Of a stretch of 42,164 bases of DNA, positions 28,958 through 39,052 are shown piece after piece. The notes under the pieces are model-generated. The model saw nothing but the letters and a program-made list of their open reading frames with translations. It was not told where the DNA came from and did no database searches. A program made the translations under genes and the position numbers. Location of the stretch: positions 1-42,164 of the forward strand of contig JAQICC010000137.1 in the NCBI GenBank assembly GCA_027858735.1. Direction: 5' to 3'. Numbering within the stretch: position 1 is the stretch's first letter; every line of letters starts with the position of its first letter. The stretch comes from Salinivirgaceae bacterium. Lineage in GTDB: Bacteria; Bacteroidota; Bacteroidia; Bacteroidales; SZUA-534.

Positions 28958-29398
28958 TTAATTTACGTTGTTTACGGTTAAATCTTTAAACGCTTTGCCC
29001 ATCTCATCCAAATCATGATTGAATTCACTTCTAAATGCAGTCCATTTTTCCTGGCCTTCATCTTTTAAATTATTTAGTGACTCTTTCATTTCATTATTTT
29101 TAGTCTCTAACGCATTCAATTTCTTTTGGTAGATGGCCTTATCTTCCCTTTTTTCAGTGGCTATCTTTGCTTTTAACTCAGCAATGCTTTTTTTGAAATT
29201 GTTAACTTTTACTTGCGCTTCCTTCTTGTATTGTTCAATGGAATCGTTTCGTTCCTGATTAAACTCTACCGCTTTATCCATGGTAGTTTCTACTTTTTCT
29301 TGAGCATTCTCAGCTTTTTTATTTGATAAACTACAACTGGTTATAAATGCTCCTGATACGATTAATGCCAGGATAATAATTGTTATTGAATTTTTCAT
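28958..29398 (-). CDS. Coiled-coil lipoprotein
   Basis: A 146-aa lipoprotein. It has a signal peptide with lipobox SGAFITSC (Cys at about residue 22), then an almost entirely alpha-helical, Lys/Glu-rich region (about 30-125) with heptad spacing that predicts a coiled coil, and a conserved-looking tail, QEKWTAFRSEFNHDLDEMGKAFKDL. It resembles small stress-related coiled-coil proteins of Bacteroidota, but I cannot name a family with confidence. It is preceded by a 39-bp regulatory box (29461-29499) and -7 element (29436-29443), so it belongs to the regulon described in the findings. Confidence 0.82.
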   Translation of the reverse strand: MKNSITIIILALIVSGAFITSCSLSNKKAENAQEKVETTMDKAVEFNQERNDSIEQYKKEAQVKVNNFKKSIAELKAKIATEKREDKAIYQKKLNALETKNNEMKESLNNLKDEGQEKWTAFRSEFNHDLDEMGKAFKDLTVNNVN

Positions 29399-29435
29399 GC
29401 TAAAATTTTTAAGTGTAATTATTTATTTATTGGAG

Positions 29436-29443
29436 TAAAGGTA
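29436..29443 (-). promoter_or_regulatory. -7 element of the lipoprotein promoter
   Basis: On the minus strand TACCTTTA lies exactly 17 nt downstream of the 39-bp box, the same spacing as in the three other copies. Transcription should start near 29429, giving a leader of about 30 nt. Confidence 0.65.
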
Positions 29444-29460
29444 AATATCTATGAAGGGTA

Positions 29461-29499
29461 AAGTGTTATACAACTTTTGCAATAAGTTGTATTATTCAC
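29461..29499 (-). promoter_or_regulatory. 39-bp activator-type box, copy 1
   Basis: Read toward the lipoprotein gene, it begins GTGAATAATACAACTT and ends AAGTTGTATAACACTT. It holds a perfect inverted repeat (ATACAACTT and AAGTTGTAT, 7 nt apart) and imperfect direct repeats (ATACAACTT and ATAACACTT, 23 bp apart). The proximal end is 62 bp from the start codon. Confidence 0.75.
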
Positions 29500-29700
29500 A
29501 GTTTAACCCGCATTATGCAATAGCATAATTCGACTAAGAGCAACTAACTGATTTAATGAATAATAAAAAAACTAAGATTATACCGATGTGGTTAAATCAC
29601 CAATTTGCTCTAAGTCGGGACAGGCTCGGAGCTTGCCATTAGTTTATTTCATTCCTAATGACTAATCGCGGTTTAAACTGCAAATCACTACCCTAAAAAC
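29500..29700. other. Gap between box 1 and the DUF3494 terminator
   Basis: No ORF. Small hairpins are seen (ATTATGC/GCATAAT at 29512-29529, and AGAGCAA with TTGCTCT, about 29536 and 29603). No function can be assigned. Confidence 0.3.
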
Positions 29701-29740
29701 AAAAAAACCACCGCCGATTACTCGGAACGGTGGCCTTTTT
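29701..29740 (-). terminator. Terminator of the first DUF3494 gene
   Basis: CCACCG/CGGTGG with an inner CCGA/TCGG stem and TTAC loop, followed on the minus strand by a T-run. The core is identical to the terminator of the second DUF3494 gene (34332-34367), supporting duplication of gene plus terminator. Confidence 0.9.
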
Positions 29741-29754
29741 ATCTGAATTTATCA

Positions 29755-32700
29755 CTAATTCGATATCAGTTTGCCTGATTGAATCGTAATTTCATTATCA
29801 ATCACTTTGTAGAAATAAACACCTTTAGGAAGATTATTCGTTTCATAGACAGTTGATTGTTTTGTTATGACTGTATGCATTATTTCTACTCCCACAACAT
29901 TGTATAATTTCAATTCGCAATTATTTATTAGCGAAATATCATTTATCTTGAAAACTATTGAAGTAGTGAATGGATTTGGATAAACACTAAATGCTTTATT
30001 ATCAGCATTAAATATTACAATACCCGTTGCATTAGCTTCCAAAGAAACATTTACTGAAGTAGCAATTGGTTCACATGTTCCGGAAACAACCACATTATAA
30101 TCGGATGCTGCATCAGTTAAAGCTACAGGATTAATAGTAAGGGTAGCTGTTGTCGCGCCACTTATATTTCCTGTATTGCTTAAGTCAACAGTTCCTTTTC
30201 TCCATTGGTAAACCAAACCGATACCGGTTGCAGTTGTAGAAAAACTAACTGACTCACCAACGGTTGCAATTTTATCGCTTGGTTCAGTAGTAATTACAGG
30301 AGCCGAATTCATTGCTAAAGAAGCATCGTTTGATACAACTATAGGTGCACAAGTACCTGATACCTGAACGCTATAGCTTGATGAAACATCGATGAAACTT
30401 GTCTGAAGTATTGATAGATTAGCGGTAGTTGCACCTGAAATAGTTGCACCATCCATTAAATCAACCTCTTCTTTTCTCCATTGGTAAGTAAGATTCGTTC
30501 CTGTTGCTGTCACTGAAAAATCAGCCTGATTGCCTTCACAAACGGTTTGATCCATTGGTTCAAGGCTTATAATCGTAGCCGTATTTACCGTTAAGGATGC
30601 ATTCGCAGAAGTTACATCAGCGGCACACATGTTTGAGACAAGAACGTTATAATCAGAACTTGCATCAGACACTAAAACAGTATCAATACTAAGCGAATTG
30701 GTGCTTACTCCTGAAATGTTAGCTCCATTGCTTAGGTTAACCAATCCTTTTCTCCATTGATATACAGGTTCATTACCTGATACTAATACTGAAAAACTAA
30801 TTGGGCTGCCTTCACACACGGTTTTATCCATTGGTTGATTCGTAATGCTTACTGGCTGATTTACAGTTAATGCAACATTCATTGAAGTATCATTTAAAGC
30901 GCACGTGCCAGAAACAATAACATTATAATCTGATGCAGCATTAACCATAGCCACTGGATCAATTGTCAGCGTGGCTGATGTTGCACCTGAAATATTTCCG
31001 GTGTTGCTTAAGTTTACAACTCCCTTTCTCCACTGATAAGTTAAACCTGCGCCTGTTGCATCAATTGAAAAACTTACCGGACTTCCTTCACATACTGTTT
31101 GATTAGTAGGTTCAGCATTAATGGTTAGATCACTGCTTATAGTTAAAGAAGCATTTGCCGAAGTTACTTCCATCCCACAAATATCTGAGATAATAACATT
31201 ATAGTTTGATACCGTATCAACATTAGCTACAGGATTAACGGTAAGGGTTGCGGATGTTGCGCCTGAAATATTACCCGTATTTGTCAAGTTCACCGTTCCT
31301 TTTCTCCACTGATAAGTTAGACCTGCACCCATTGCACTTACTGAAAAACTTGCTGAATTTCCAACAGTACAAACAGCTTGATTAGCTGGTCCAGTTGTAA
31401 TGCTAAGAACAGGATTAAAAGATAATGAAACATTACCCGAAGTATCTGAAGGTTCAAGCGAATCAAATACAATAACATTATAGTTTGAACTTGTATCAGA
31501 AGCGCTTACAGGGTTAATTATCAAGGTATCGTTAGTTACTCCCGATATGTTGCCCCCGTTGCTTAAGTTTACAGTTCCTTTTCTCCATTGGTAGGTATAA
31601 GAACCCATACCCATTGCGCTTACAACAAAACCTGCAGAATCACCATCACAAACAGCTTGCTCTTCAGGATTGATTGAAACCATAGGTATTGGTAAAACCG
31701 TGGTCATTCCTGTGGTTGAAATGGAACCATTTGTTGTAAGGGCTCTACCATCAAGGCTTGCACCTTTAAGAAGGTCGATTGCCCCATTGTTGGCAACAAT
31801 AGTTCCATTAAAAACTGAACTGTCACCAATGCTTACAGCACCATTAACCATCCAAAATACATTTTTTGCTTGTGTTCCGTTCTTCAATATAACGTTTGAA
31901 TGTACACCTGATGCAAAGGCACCATAAGTTTTAATAACAAAAACAGCATCGGCATTTCCTGTGGCATCCAAAATTAAGGTGTCCGTAAATGTAACCGCCG
32001 TATTCATAACATAAGAATTTGGAGTAAGCACCAAATTGTGCCCGAATTGAGCAGGAGCCAACAATTCAATATCTGCCGTAAGTGTACTCATGGAATTATA
32101 AACCAACAATAAATCGGCAGCAGCACCTGCTGTAGAAGGATTCATACCTTCAATTTTGCCCGATACAAATAAAGGGTTAAAGCCTGTAGGTAATGCAGTA
32201 TTGCTACCCACGCTACCTGTAACATGCGATGTACCATCATCGGAAACATCCCCTATGGTGGAAAATACAGCATATTGTTTTGATTCAACAAATACAGGGG
32301 CTGCTGGTCCTGTAGGCAGTGAAGCTGCTATATCAACAGGTAAATATGCCGATAATCCTATATCTCCGTTGTTAATGGTAACTGAACCATTAATGGTAAG
32401 TGCTCTACCTTCAAGTGTATTACCAGCTGCCATTGAAATTGATCCACCGGCAATAATAGTACCTTTCATTGAAGTTTCGGTGCCCATACTTACTGCACCA
32501 GTTACAAACCAAAACACATTGCATGCTTGTGCACCGTTTATTAATTTAACCTGTGCATTTACACTGGTGCTAAAAGCATATACAGGGGGTCCTGCAGGCA
32601 TTTTAAAAATAAATACTGCATTCGCATCGCCCTGCGCATCTAAGGTAATACTTTTGTCGAGCGAAGTTGCGCCAGGCAATAGGTAAGTACCCGCCTTAAA

Positions 32701-33048
32701 AGTAGAATCGTTTCCCAACACAGGATTCACAATTGTTGAATCGGGAATAGCTGCCTCAAGAAAGTTATAAGCAGCCAGTACATCAGTAGCGCATTGGCCG
32801 CTTTCTCCGTTACCTGCGTGCATACTACCATTCACATTACCAAAATTGGTATTTGAACCACTATTTGTACCTACATCACCTGTCAGTAATGTCAAATACT
32901 GGTATGTTCCTACATTTTGCATTGCCCCAACCGAAGTAAACAGAACAAAATCGGCAGCAGTACCCATTGGGGGCGCCTGTGCAATACTCAAAGTTGTTAT
33001 TAGCATCAGAATAACTGCTGCTAAAACATTACGTAATTTTTTTTTCAT
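29755..33048 (-). CDS. Tandem DUF3494 (ice-binding-like) protein with six Ig-like domains and T9SS sorting domain
   Basis: A 1097-aa secreted protein. After a signal peptide (1-24) come two DUF3494 domains (about 28-240 and 255-450), recognised by [32 protein letters not shown] and GRALTTNGS-type turns. This is the right-handed beta-solenoid fold of bacterial ice-binding proteins. Six Ig-like domains follow (about 455-1005), each with YQWRK and a C-terminal SDYNV strand, then a T9SS sorting domain (VYPNPFTTSIVFKIND, GVYFYKV, GKLISN). DUF3494 domains are known from ice-binding and ice-adhesion proteins, but activity cannot be read here. It lies 165 bp downstream of the DUF4382 gene and may share its promoter. 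Its first 450 residues are nearly the same as in the 1520-aa paralogue. Confidence 0.9.
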   Translation of the reverse strand: MKKKLRNVLAAVILMLITTLSIAQAPPMGTAADFVLFTSVGAMQNVGTYQYLTLLTGDVGTNSGSNTNFGNVNGSMHAGNGESGQCATDVLAAYNFLEAAIPDSTIVNPVLGNDSTFKAGTYLLPGATSLDKSITLDAQGDANAVFIFKMPAGPPVYAFSTSVNAQVKLINGAQACNVFWFVTGAVSMGTETSMKGTIIAGGSISMAAGNTLEGRALTINGSVTINNGDIGLSAYLPVDIAASLPTGPAAPVFVESKQYAVFSTIGDVSDDGTSHVTGSVGSNTALPTGFNPLFVSGKIEGMNPSTAGAAADLLLVYNSMSTLTADIELLAPAQFGHNLVLTPNSYVMNTAVTFTDTLILDATGNADAVFVIKTYGAFASGVHSNVILKNGTQAKNVFWMVNGAVSIGDSSVFNGTIVANNGAIDLLKGASLDGRALTTNGSISTTGMTTVLPIPMVSINPEEQAVCDGDSAGFVVSAMGMGSYTYQWRKGTVNLSNGGNISGVTNDTLIINPVSASDTSSNYNVIVFDSLEPSDTSGNVSLSFNPVLSITTGPANQAVCTVGNSASFSVSAMGAGLTYQWRKGTVNLTNTGNISGATSATLTVNPVANVDTVSNYNVIISDICGMEVTSANASLTISSDLTINAEPTNQTVCEGSPVSFSIDATGAGLTYQWRKGVVNLSNTGNISGATSATLTIDPVAMVNAASDYNVIVSGTCALNDTSMNVALTVNQPVSITNQPMDKTVCEGSPISFSVLVSGNEPVYQWRKGLVNLSNGANISGVSTNSLSIDTVLVSDASSDYNVLVSNMCAADVTSANASLTVNTATIISLEPMDQTVCEGNQADFSVTATGTNLTYQWRKEEVDLMDGATISGATTANLSILQTSFIDVSSSYSVQVSGTCAPIVVSNDASLAMNSAPVITTEPSDKIATVGESVSFSTTATGIGLVYQWRKGTVDLSNTGNISGATTATLTINPVALTDAASDYNVVVSGTCEPIATSVNVSLEANATGIVIFNADNKAFSVYPNPFTTSIVFKINDISLINNCELKLYNVVGVEIMHTVITKQSTVYETNNLPKGVYFYKVIDNEITIQSGKLISN

Positions 33049-33213
33049 TTATTTATGTTTTTAATTAGTAAAAAAAATATTTAAACAGTTAAACTCACCT
33101 GCAAAATATAATTGCCAGGCTTAAGCACTGTTTCTGGATATTATGGCTACCGTCAAGCCTCTTATTATCTAGCTGAATTTCCTGCCCTTTGGCAGACACT
33201 AAATAATTAGTAA

Positions 33214-33984
33214 TTAATTTATTTTAACCGTATCTAAATCAGTTATCTGTCCTAACAATACTTCAACATTGGTTATTGTTTTTTCAGAGATAAGAGTATC
33301 TCTAGGTTGAATAATAACTTCATAGAAACCTTCTGGTATCCCTTTTAATAAAAAATAACCATTTATATCTGAAATAGTACCAATTGTATCATTTGAATTC
33401 AAAGCTTGAACATAGTATGAAATTGAGCCAGGTTCAATTATTCCTTTTATAGAACCACTTGTGGCTTCTGTAAAAGTGCGGATAACCGGTTTCAAATTAT
33501 ATTTTCCTGAGCCCGTTTCAACTATTGATCTGGAAGCATCAAAATCAAGCCACATGGAATAAGTAATTCCTTCTTCCAGTTGTTGATGAATTTGCAATTT
33601 TAATCCTGACTGTATACCTGATGTAGTAAACAAATCATGAGTTTGTCCATCTTTTACTAGTGTATTATTCTCTCCAAGGTAAAGTCTTATTTGCGAAGCA
33701 TTTCCTGTCGGAAGATATGAGGATGCTAATAATGTGTCCAAGCCATTATTAAAATCTAACAAGTTATAAATTCCTTTATTCATGATTTCGACATCATGCC
33801 ATCCTTCTTCATTTTCGTTATCACCAATATGAATTTGAACATTTTCGATTTCAACGTTCACTGCTTCATAATTTGCAGGAGCATCAGTAAGCCTGATATT
33901 CAATACAGCTTCTTTAGTGTTTTCATCTTTGCCGCATGAAACTATAAAAAACACCCCCAATAAAATAATCGTTAATTTTTTCAT
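33214..33984 (-). CDS. DUF4382 lipoprotein
   Basis: A 256-aa lipoprotein with signal peptide and lipobox FFIVSC (Cys17). The central part (about 25-165) matches DUF4382: LNIRLTDAPANYEAVNVEIENVQIH, a D/N-rich strand, LPTGNASQIRLYL and SMWLDFDASRSIV. The last 80 residues (from about 170, GSIKGIIEPGS and NGYFLLKGIPEGFYEVII) form a carboxypeptidase-regulatory-like beta-sandwich. DUF4382 proteins are surface or envelope lipoproteins of unknown function in Bacteroidota and other bacteria. The promoter is the box-2 promoter at 34236-34299. A 160-bp palindromic element lies in the leader. The DUF3494 gene follows on the same strand. Confidence 0.88.
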   Translation of the reverse strand: MKKLTIILLGVFFIVSCGKDENTKEAVLNIRLTDAPANYEAVNVEIENVQIHIGDNENEEGWHDVEIMNKGIYNLLDFNNGLDTLLASSYLPTGNASQIRLYLGENNTLVKDGQTHDLFTTSGIQSGLKLQIHQQLEEGITYSMWLDFDASRSIVETGSGKYNLKPVIRTFTEATSGSIKGIIEPGSISYYVQALNSNDTIGTISDINGYFLLKGIPEGFYEVIIQPRDTLISEKTITNVEVLLGQITDLDTVKIN

Positions 33985-34015
33985 AATTTATAAGTTTTAA
34001 TTATTTCTATATATA
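33985..34015 (-). other. Leader segment between the palindromic element and the DUF4382 start
   Basis: AT-rich DNA with no promoter consensus. It shows only the end of the leader that would be made from the box-2 promoter. Confidence 0.3.
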
Positions 34016-34181
34016 TTAGAAGCTGTTTAAGTTTTATCCTTCAGTTTTATTATGTGCCTTTTTTACCATATTATTGTTATTTTTTCTACACGTAACTATG
34101 GCTATGTGTCTCAAAAATGCCTCAATATGGCAAAAAACTCTTCATAATAAATTCTAAAAACAAAATTTAAACAGCTTCTTA
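34016..34181. mobile_element. MITE-like palindromic insertion in the DUF4382 leader
   Basis: The 160-bp element (34019-34178) has terminal inverted repeats GAAGCTGTTTAA (16 of the first 17 bases match when the next five are included). It is flanked on both sides by TTA, a candidate 3-bp target duplication (34016-34018 and 34179-34181). The inverted similarity continues inward, through TTTATTATG and TTTTTTrCCATAT, to a centre near 34095-34100, so the whole element can fold back on itself. It has no ORF of more than a few codons. A 3-bp TNA-type duplication suggests mobilisation by an IS5-group transposase. Confidence 0.7.
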
Positions 34182-34235
34182 GAAGTTCTTAATCCAATTT
34201 TCATTTCACTTTCATTAAGTTAAATAATTGAACAA

Positions 34236-34243
34236 CAAAGTTG
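34236..34243 (-). promoter_or_regulatory. -7 element of the DUF4382 promoter
   Basis: On the minus strand CAACTTTG lies 17 nt downstream of box copy 2, as at the other three sites. The leader to the DUF4382 ATG would be about 245 nt, most of it the palindromic element. Confidence 0.6.
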
Positions 34244-34260
34244 GCTACCATTTAAATAAT

Positions 34261-34299
34261 AAGTGTTACATAACTTAAGTAATAACTTACATTATTCAC
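34261..34299 (-). promoter_or_regulatory. 39-bp activator-type box, copy 2
   Basis: Toward the gene it begins GTGAATAATGTAAGTTATTA and ends AAGTTATGTAACACTT. It matches copy 1 at the ends and centre, and also beyond the distal end (both continue into a GGTTAA/GGTTAAAC-type sequence). It lies between the terminator of the second DUF3494 gene and the DUF4382 gene. Confidence 0.75.
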
Positions 34300-34331
34300 A
34301 GGTTAACCAATGAAACACAACTAAAAACAAA

Positions 34332-34367
34332 AAAGGCCACCGCCGATTACTCGGAACGGTGGCCTTT
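34332..34367 (-). terminator. Terminator of the second DUF3494 gene
   Basis: AAAGGCCACCG/CGGTGGCCTTT with the same inner CCGA/TCGG stem and TTAC loop as the terminator at 29701-29740. A T-rich stretch follows on the minus strand. Confidence 0.9.
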
Positions 34368-34382
34368 AACTATCTTAGTTTA

Positions 34383-37300
34383 TTACTGATTTGAAATCAG
34401 TTTACCTGATTGAATGGTTTTTCCATTCGCTATCACTTTGTATAAATATATACCTGAATGAAACTTACTCGTTTTAAAAGTTGTTTTTTGTTCAGTAATT
34501 TTTGCAATTATCTTCTCTTCTCCTAAAATATTATAAATCCTCAATTCGCAATTATTTATTAGCGAAACATCATTTAACTCGATGGCTATTGAGTTTGTAA
34601 AAGGATTAGGATAAAAGCCAACTGATTTAGTATCATCTTCGTTATTAATAATACCCGTTGTGCATTCAACAAGCGTTGCGGTTGTTCCTGTTGAAACACA
34701 TCCATCAATATTCTGCACCGTTACTTCATATACGCCTGGATCAACTGATGTAAATATCCCTGAAGTATTGGTATAGGTTTCCCCATCAATACTAAAAGAA
34801 AGATCAGTTAAAATTGAGCTTACAGTAATTGTACCCGTTAGTACGGTACATGTTGGCTGAATCAAAGTAACAGTTGGTGCTTCCGGAGTTGCCGGTTGAG
34901 CATTGATTGTAACGCTTGTCGCTAGTGAAACACATCCGTCAGCATTCTGCGCAGTAACTTCGTATGTGCCTGCTGCAACTGATGTAAATTCCCCTGAAGT
35001 ATTGGTATAGGTTTCCCCATTAATACTAAAAGAAAGATCAGTTAAAATTGAGCTTACGGTGATTGTACCGGTTGCTACATCACAAGTTGGTTGTAAGGTT
35101 GCACTGGCAGTTGGTGCTACCGGAGTTGCCGGTTGAGCATTGATTGTAACGCTTGTTGCTAGTGAAACACATCCGTCAGCATTCTGGGCTGTTACTTCGT
35201 ATGTTCCTGCTACAACTGATGTAAATATCCCTGTAGTATCGGTATAGGTTGTATCATCAATACTAAAGAAAAGGTCAATTGTACTTGAGCTTACAGTAAT
35301 TGTACCAGTTGCTACTGAACAGTTTGGCTGGATCAAAGTAACAGTTGGTGCTACCGGAGTTGCCGGTTGAGCATTGATTGTAACGCTTGTCGCTAGTGAA
35401 ATACATCCGTCAGCATTCTGGGCTGTTACTTCGTATGTTCCTGCTACAACTGATGTAAATATCCCTGTAGTATTGGTATAAGTTGTATCATCAATACTAA
35501 AGAAAAGATCAGTTAAAATTGAGCCTACGGTTATTGTACCAGTTGCTAATGAACAGCTTGGCTGGATCAAAGTAACAGTTGGTGCTACCGGAGTTGCCGG
35601 TTGCGCATTGATTGTAACGCTTGTTCCAAGTGAAACACATCCGTCAGCATTCTGTGCAGTAACTTCGTATGTTCCTGCTGCAACTGATGCAAATATCCCT
35701 GTAGTATTGGTATAAGTTAAACCATCAATACTAAAAGAAAGATCAGTTAAAATTGAGCTTACGGTTATTGTACCAGTTGCTAATGAACAGCTTGGCTGCA
35801 AGGTTGCACTGGCAGTTGGTGCTGCCGGAGTTGCCGGTTGCGCATTGATTGTAACGCTTGTCCCTAGTGAAATACATCCATCAGCATTCTGCGCTGTTAA
35901 TTCGTATGTGCCTGCTGCAACTGATGTAAATATCCCTGTAGTATTGGTATAGGTTGCCCCATCAATACTAAAAGAAAGTCCAGTTGTACTTGAGCTTACG
36001 GTAATTGTACCGGTTGCTACTGAACAGCTTGGTTGTAAAGTTGCGCTTGCGGTTGGTGCTGCCGGAGTTGCCGGCTGAGCATTTATTATAGCGCTTGTTC
36101 CTAGTGAAACACAGCCGTCAGCATTCTGTGCAGTAACTTCGTATGTGCCTGCTGCAACTGCTGCAAATATCCCTGTAGTATTGGTATAAGTTGAACCATC
36201 AATACTAAAAGAAAGATCAGTTGTACTTGAGCTTACGGTAATTGTACCGGTTGCTACTGAACAGCTTGGTTGGGTCAAATTGACAGTCGGTGCTGTGATT
36301 GACGGCTGGGCATTGATTGTTGCACTTGTTCCAGTTGAAATACATCCGCCTGAATTTTTGGCTGTTACTTCGTAATTATCTGGATCAACAGATGTAAATA
36401 TACCTGTAGTATTGGTATAGGTTGTACCATCAATACTGAAAGATAAACCTGTTGTACTTGAATTTACAGTAATTGTGCCGGTTGCTACTGAACAACTTGG
36501 TTGGGTCAAAGCGACAGTTGGTGCTGGGGTTGCCACTTGGGCAATGATTGATACACTTGTACCTGTTGAAACACATCCGCTAGCATTCTTCGCAGTTACT
36601 TCATACACGCCTGCTGCAACTGATGTAAATTCCCCGGTAGTATTGGTATAGGTTGAACCATCAATACTAAAAGAAAGGCCAGCTGTACTTGAGCTTACGG
36701 TAATTGTGCCAGTTGCTACTGAACAGCTTGGTTGCAAGGTTGCACCAGCGGTTGGAGCAGTTGGTGTTGGGTTAACAACTAAAGAAGCATTTATTGAAGT
36801 ACCATTTGGAGCACATTCTCCAGCGATAACAACATTATAGTCGCTAGCTGCATCGGCAATAATCACAGGATCAATTGTAAGCATAGCAGAAGTTGCTCCG
36901 GCTATATTAACTGTTCCTTTTCTCCATTGGTAAGTAAGGCCTGCACCAATTGCAGATACTGAAAAACTTACCGAACTTCCTTCACAAACTGTTTGATTAG
37001 TAGGTTCAGAATCAATGATTAGGTCACTACTAATTCTTAAAGAATCATTTGCTGAAGTTACATTTCGTCCACAAATATTTGAGACAACAACATTATAGTT
37101 TGATACCGTATCGACAAAAGCCATAGGGTTAATGGTAAGGGTTTCAGATGTTGCGCCTGAAACATTACCTGTGTTTGTCAAGTTATCATTTCCTTTTCTC
37201 CATTGGTAAGTAAGACCTACGCCCGTTGCACTTACTGAAAAACCTGCTGAATCTCCAACAGTACAAACTGCTTGGCTGCTAGGTTCTTTTGTAATGCTTG

Positions 37301-38945
37301 GGAGCGGATTGAAAAATAATGAAGCATTTGCTGTAGTATCCGAAGGTTCAAGAGAATCAAATACGATAACATTATAGGTTGAACTAGTATCAGAATCGCT
37401 TACAGAGTCAATTATCAGGGTATCGTTAGTTACTCCCGATATGTTGTCTCCGTTGCTTAAATTTTCTGCACCTTTTCTCCATTGGTAGGTATAAGAACCC
37501 ATACCTATTGCGCTTACTACAAAACCTGCAGAATCACCATCACAAACATATTGATTGCTGGGATTGATTGAAACCAGAGGTATTGGTAAAACTGTTGTCA
37601 TTCCTGTGGTTGAAATGGAACCATTTGTTGTAAGAGCTCTACCATCAAGGCTTGCACCTTTAAGAAGGTCGATTGCACCATTGTTGGCAACAATAGTTCC
37701 ATTAAAAACTGAACTATCACCAATGCTTACAGCACCATTAACCATCCAAAATACATTTTTAGCTTGTGTTCCGTTCTTCAATATAACGTTTGAATGTACA
37801 CCTGATGCAAAGGCACCATAAGTTTTAATAATAAAAACAGCATCGGCATTTCCTGTGGCATCCAAAATTAATGTATCGGTAAATGTAACCGCCGAATTCA
37901 TAACATAAGCATTGGGAGTAAGAACCAAATTGTGTCCAAATTGAGCAGGAGCCAACAATTCAATATTCGCAGTAGTCGTACTCATGGAATTATAAACAAG
38001 CAATAAATCGGCAGCAGCACCTGCGGTAGCAGGATTCATGCCTTCAATATTACCCGATACAAATAAAGGATCAAAACCTGTAGGTAATGCACTATTGCTA
38101 CCCACGCTACCTGTTACATGCGATGTACCATCATCGGAAACATCGCCTATGGTAGAAAATACGGCATATTGTTTTGATTCAACAAATACAGGAGCCGCTG
38201 GTCCTGTAGGTAATGAAGCTGCTATATCGACAGGTAAATAACCCAAAAATCCTAAGTCACCATTATCAACTGTAACCTGACCGTTAATGGTAAGGGCTCT
38301 TCCTTCAAGGGTATCATTTGCACCCATGGCAAATGCCCCGCCGGCAATAATGCTACCTTTCATTGAAGTTCCGGCAGCCATACTAACAGCACCACTAATA
38401 TACCAATATACATTACAAGCCTGAGCACCATTTATTAACTTTACTTTTGCATTCACACTGGTACTAAAGGCATAAACAGGGGATACTGCAGCCATTTTAA
38501 AAATAAATACCGCATCAGGATCTCCCTGTGCATCTAATGTCAGACTCTTGTCGAGCGACACTGCTGAGGCTGGAAATAAGTATGTACCCGCCTTAAAAGT
38601 TGAGTCGTTCCCTATAACAGGATTAACTATTGCTGAATCATGAAGAGCTGCAACAAGGAAGTCGCGAGCAATTAATAAATCGGCATTACATTCCGCAGTT
38701 ACTCCGTTGCCTTCATGCATAACGCCATTCACATTACCAAAATTGGTATTTGAGCCACTGTTTGTGCCCACATTACCCGTTAACAAAGTTAAATACTGGT
38801 AGGTTCCTACATTTTGCATTGCCCCAACCGAAGTAAACAGGACAAAATCTGCAGCAGTACCCATTGGGGGTGCCTGTGCAAAACTAAAAGTTGTTATTAG
38901 CAACAGAAATACTGCTGCAAATACATTCCGTAATTGTGTTTTCAT
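34383..38945 (-). CDS. Tandem DUF3494 protein with Ig-like domains, nine SprB-like repeats and T9SS sorting domain
   Basis: A 1520-aa secreted protein, the largest in the window. It has a signal peptide (1-24), two DUF3494 domains (about 28-450, with [16 protein letters not shown] and [12 protein letters not shown]), three Ig-like domains with YQWRKG (about 455-722), nine tandem repeats of about 78 aa (about 724-1426), and a T9SS sorting domain ([29 protein letters not shown]). The repeats follow the SprB-repeat pattern: [36 protein letters not shown] long ice-binding-like head on an extended stalk suggests an adhesin or ice/surface attachment protein. This is an inference. Its promoter is box copy 3 (39012-39052), 67 bp upstream. 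Confidence 0.9.
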   Translation of the reverse strand: MKTQLRNVFAAVFLLLITTFSFAQAPPMGTAADFVLFTSVGAMQNVGTYQYLTLLTGNVGTNSGSNTNFGNVNGVMHEGNGVTAECNADLLIARDFLVAALHDSAIVNPVIGNDSTFKAGTYLFPASAVSLDKSLTLDAQGDPDAVFIFKMAAVSPVYAFSTSVNAKVKLINGAQACNVYWYISGAVSMAAGTSMKGSIIAGGAFAMGANDTLEGRALTINGQVTVDNGDLGFLGYLPVDIAASLPTGPAAPVFVESKQYAVFSTIGDVSDDGTSHVTGSVGSNSALPTGFDPLFVSGNIEGMNPATAGAAADLLLVYNSMSTTTANIELLAPAQFGHNLVLTPNAYVMNSAVTFTDTLILDATGNADAVFIIKTYGAFASGVHSNVILKNGTQAKNVFWMVNGAVSIGDSSVFNGTIVANNGAIDLLKGASLDGRALTTNGSISTTGMTTVLPIPLVSINPSNQYVCDGDSAGFVVSAIGMGSYTYQWRKGAENLSNGDNISGVTNDTLIIDSVSDSDTSSTYNVIVFDSLEPSDTTANASLFFNPLPSITKEPSSQAVCTVGDSAGFSVSATGVGLTYQWRKGNDNLTNTGNVSGATSETLTINPMAFVDTVSNYNVVVSNICGRNVTSANDSLRISSDLIIDSEPTNQTVCEGSSVSFSVSAIGAGLTYQWRKGTVNIAGATSAMLTIDPVIIADAASDYNVVIAGECAPNGTSINASLVVNPTPTAPTAGATLQPSCSVATGTITVSSSTAGLSFSIDGSTYTNTTGEFTSVAAGVYEVTAKNASGCVSTGTSVSIIAQVATPAPTVALTQPSCSVATGTITVNSSTTGLSFSIDGTTYTNTTGIFTSVDPDNYEVTAKNSGGCISTGTSATINAQPSITAPTVNLTQPSCSVATGTITVSSSTTDLSFSIDGSTYTNTTGIFAAVAAGTYEVTAQNADGCVSLGTSAIINAQPATPAAPTASATLQPSCSVATGTITVSSSTTGLSFSIDGATYTNTTGIFTSVAAGTYELTAQNADGCISLGTSVTINAQPATPAAPTASATLQPSCSLATGTITVSSILTDLSFSIDGLTYTNTTGIFASVAAGTYEVTAQNADGCVSLGTSVTINAQPATPVAPTVTLIQPSCSLATGTITVGSILTDLFFSIDDTTYTNTTGIFTSVVAGTYEVTAQNADGCISLATSVTINAQPATPVAPTVTLIQPNCSVATGTITVSSSTIDLFFSIDDTTYTDTTGIFTSVVAGTYEVTAQNADGCVSLATSVTINAQPATPVAPTASATLQPTCDVATGTITVSSILTDLSFSINGETYTNTSGEFTSVAAGTYEVTAQNADGCVSLATSVTINAQPATPEAPTVTLIQPTCTVLTGTITVSSILTDLSFSIDGETYTNTSGIFTSVDPGVYEVTVQNIDGCVSTGTTATLVECTTGIINNEDDTKSVGFYPNPFTNSIAIELNDVSLINNCELRIYNILGEEKIIAKITEQKTTFKTSKFHSGIYLYKVIANGKTIQSGKLISNQ
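34668..36776 (-). repeat. Nine tandem ~235-bp coding repeats (SprB-like)
   Basis: Nine units of about 78 codons in the second DUF3494 gene. Each has two Cys, one in QPSC or a variant (QPNC, QPTC) and one in DGC or a close variant, likely forming a disulfide. Units near the C-terminal side are very alike ([17 protein letters not shown]), indicating recent expansion. Boundaries are approximate. Confidence 0.85.
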
Positions 38946-38986
38946 TTGAATTTATATTCGTTAAAAATTTATTTTTAATGAAGTGA

Positions 38987-38994
38987 TAAAGGTA
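38987..38994 (-). promoter_or_regulatory. -7 element of the second DUF3494 promoter
   Basis: On the minus strand TACCTTTA, 17 nt downstream of box copy 3, is the same sequence as at copy 1. The leader would be about 35-40 nt. Confidence 0.65.
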
Positions 38995-39011
38995 AGCTCG
39001 TTGCAATCCGG

Positions 39012-39052
39012 AAGTGTTATACAACTTTAGATATTACTTGCGTAATTACCAC
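39012..39052 (-). promoter_or_regulatory. 39-bp activator-type box, copy 3 (41-bp variant)
   Basis: The proximal half (AAAGTTGTATAACACTT toward the gene) is the same as copy 1. The distal half diverges (GTGGTAATTACGCAAGTAAT) and is two bases longer. The -7 element at 38987-38994 keeps the 17-nt spacing. Confidence 0.7.

Noticed and set aside
31670-32686. Plus-strand ORFs opposite the first DUF3494 gene (and their near copies at 37555-38241)
   Set aside because: They are antisense shadows. They recur in the paralogue only because the sense genes are near identical.
34668-36776. Regular repeats suggesting a CRISPR array
   Set aside because: The period is about 235 bp, in frame, and encodes SprB-like protein repeats with no spacers.
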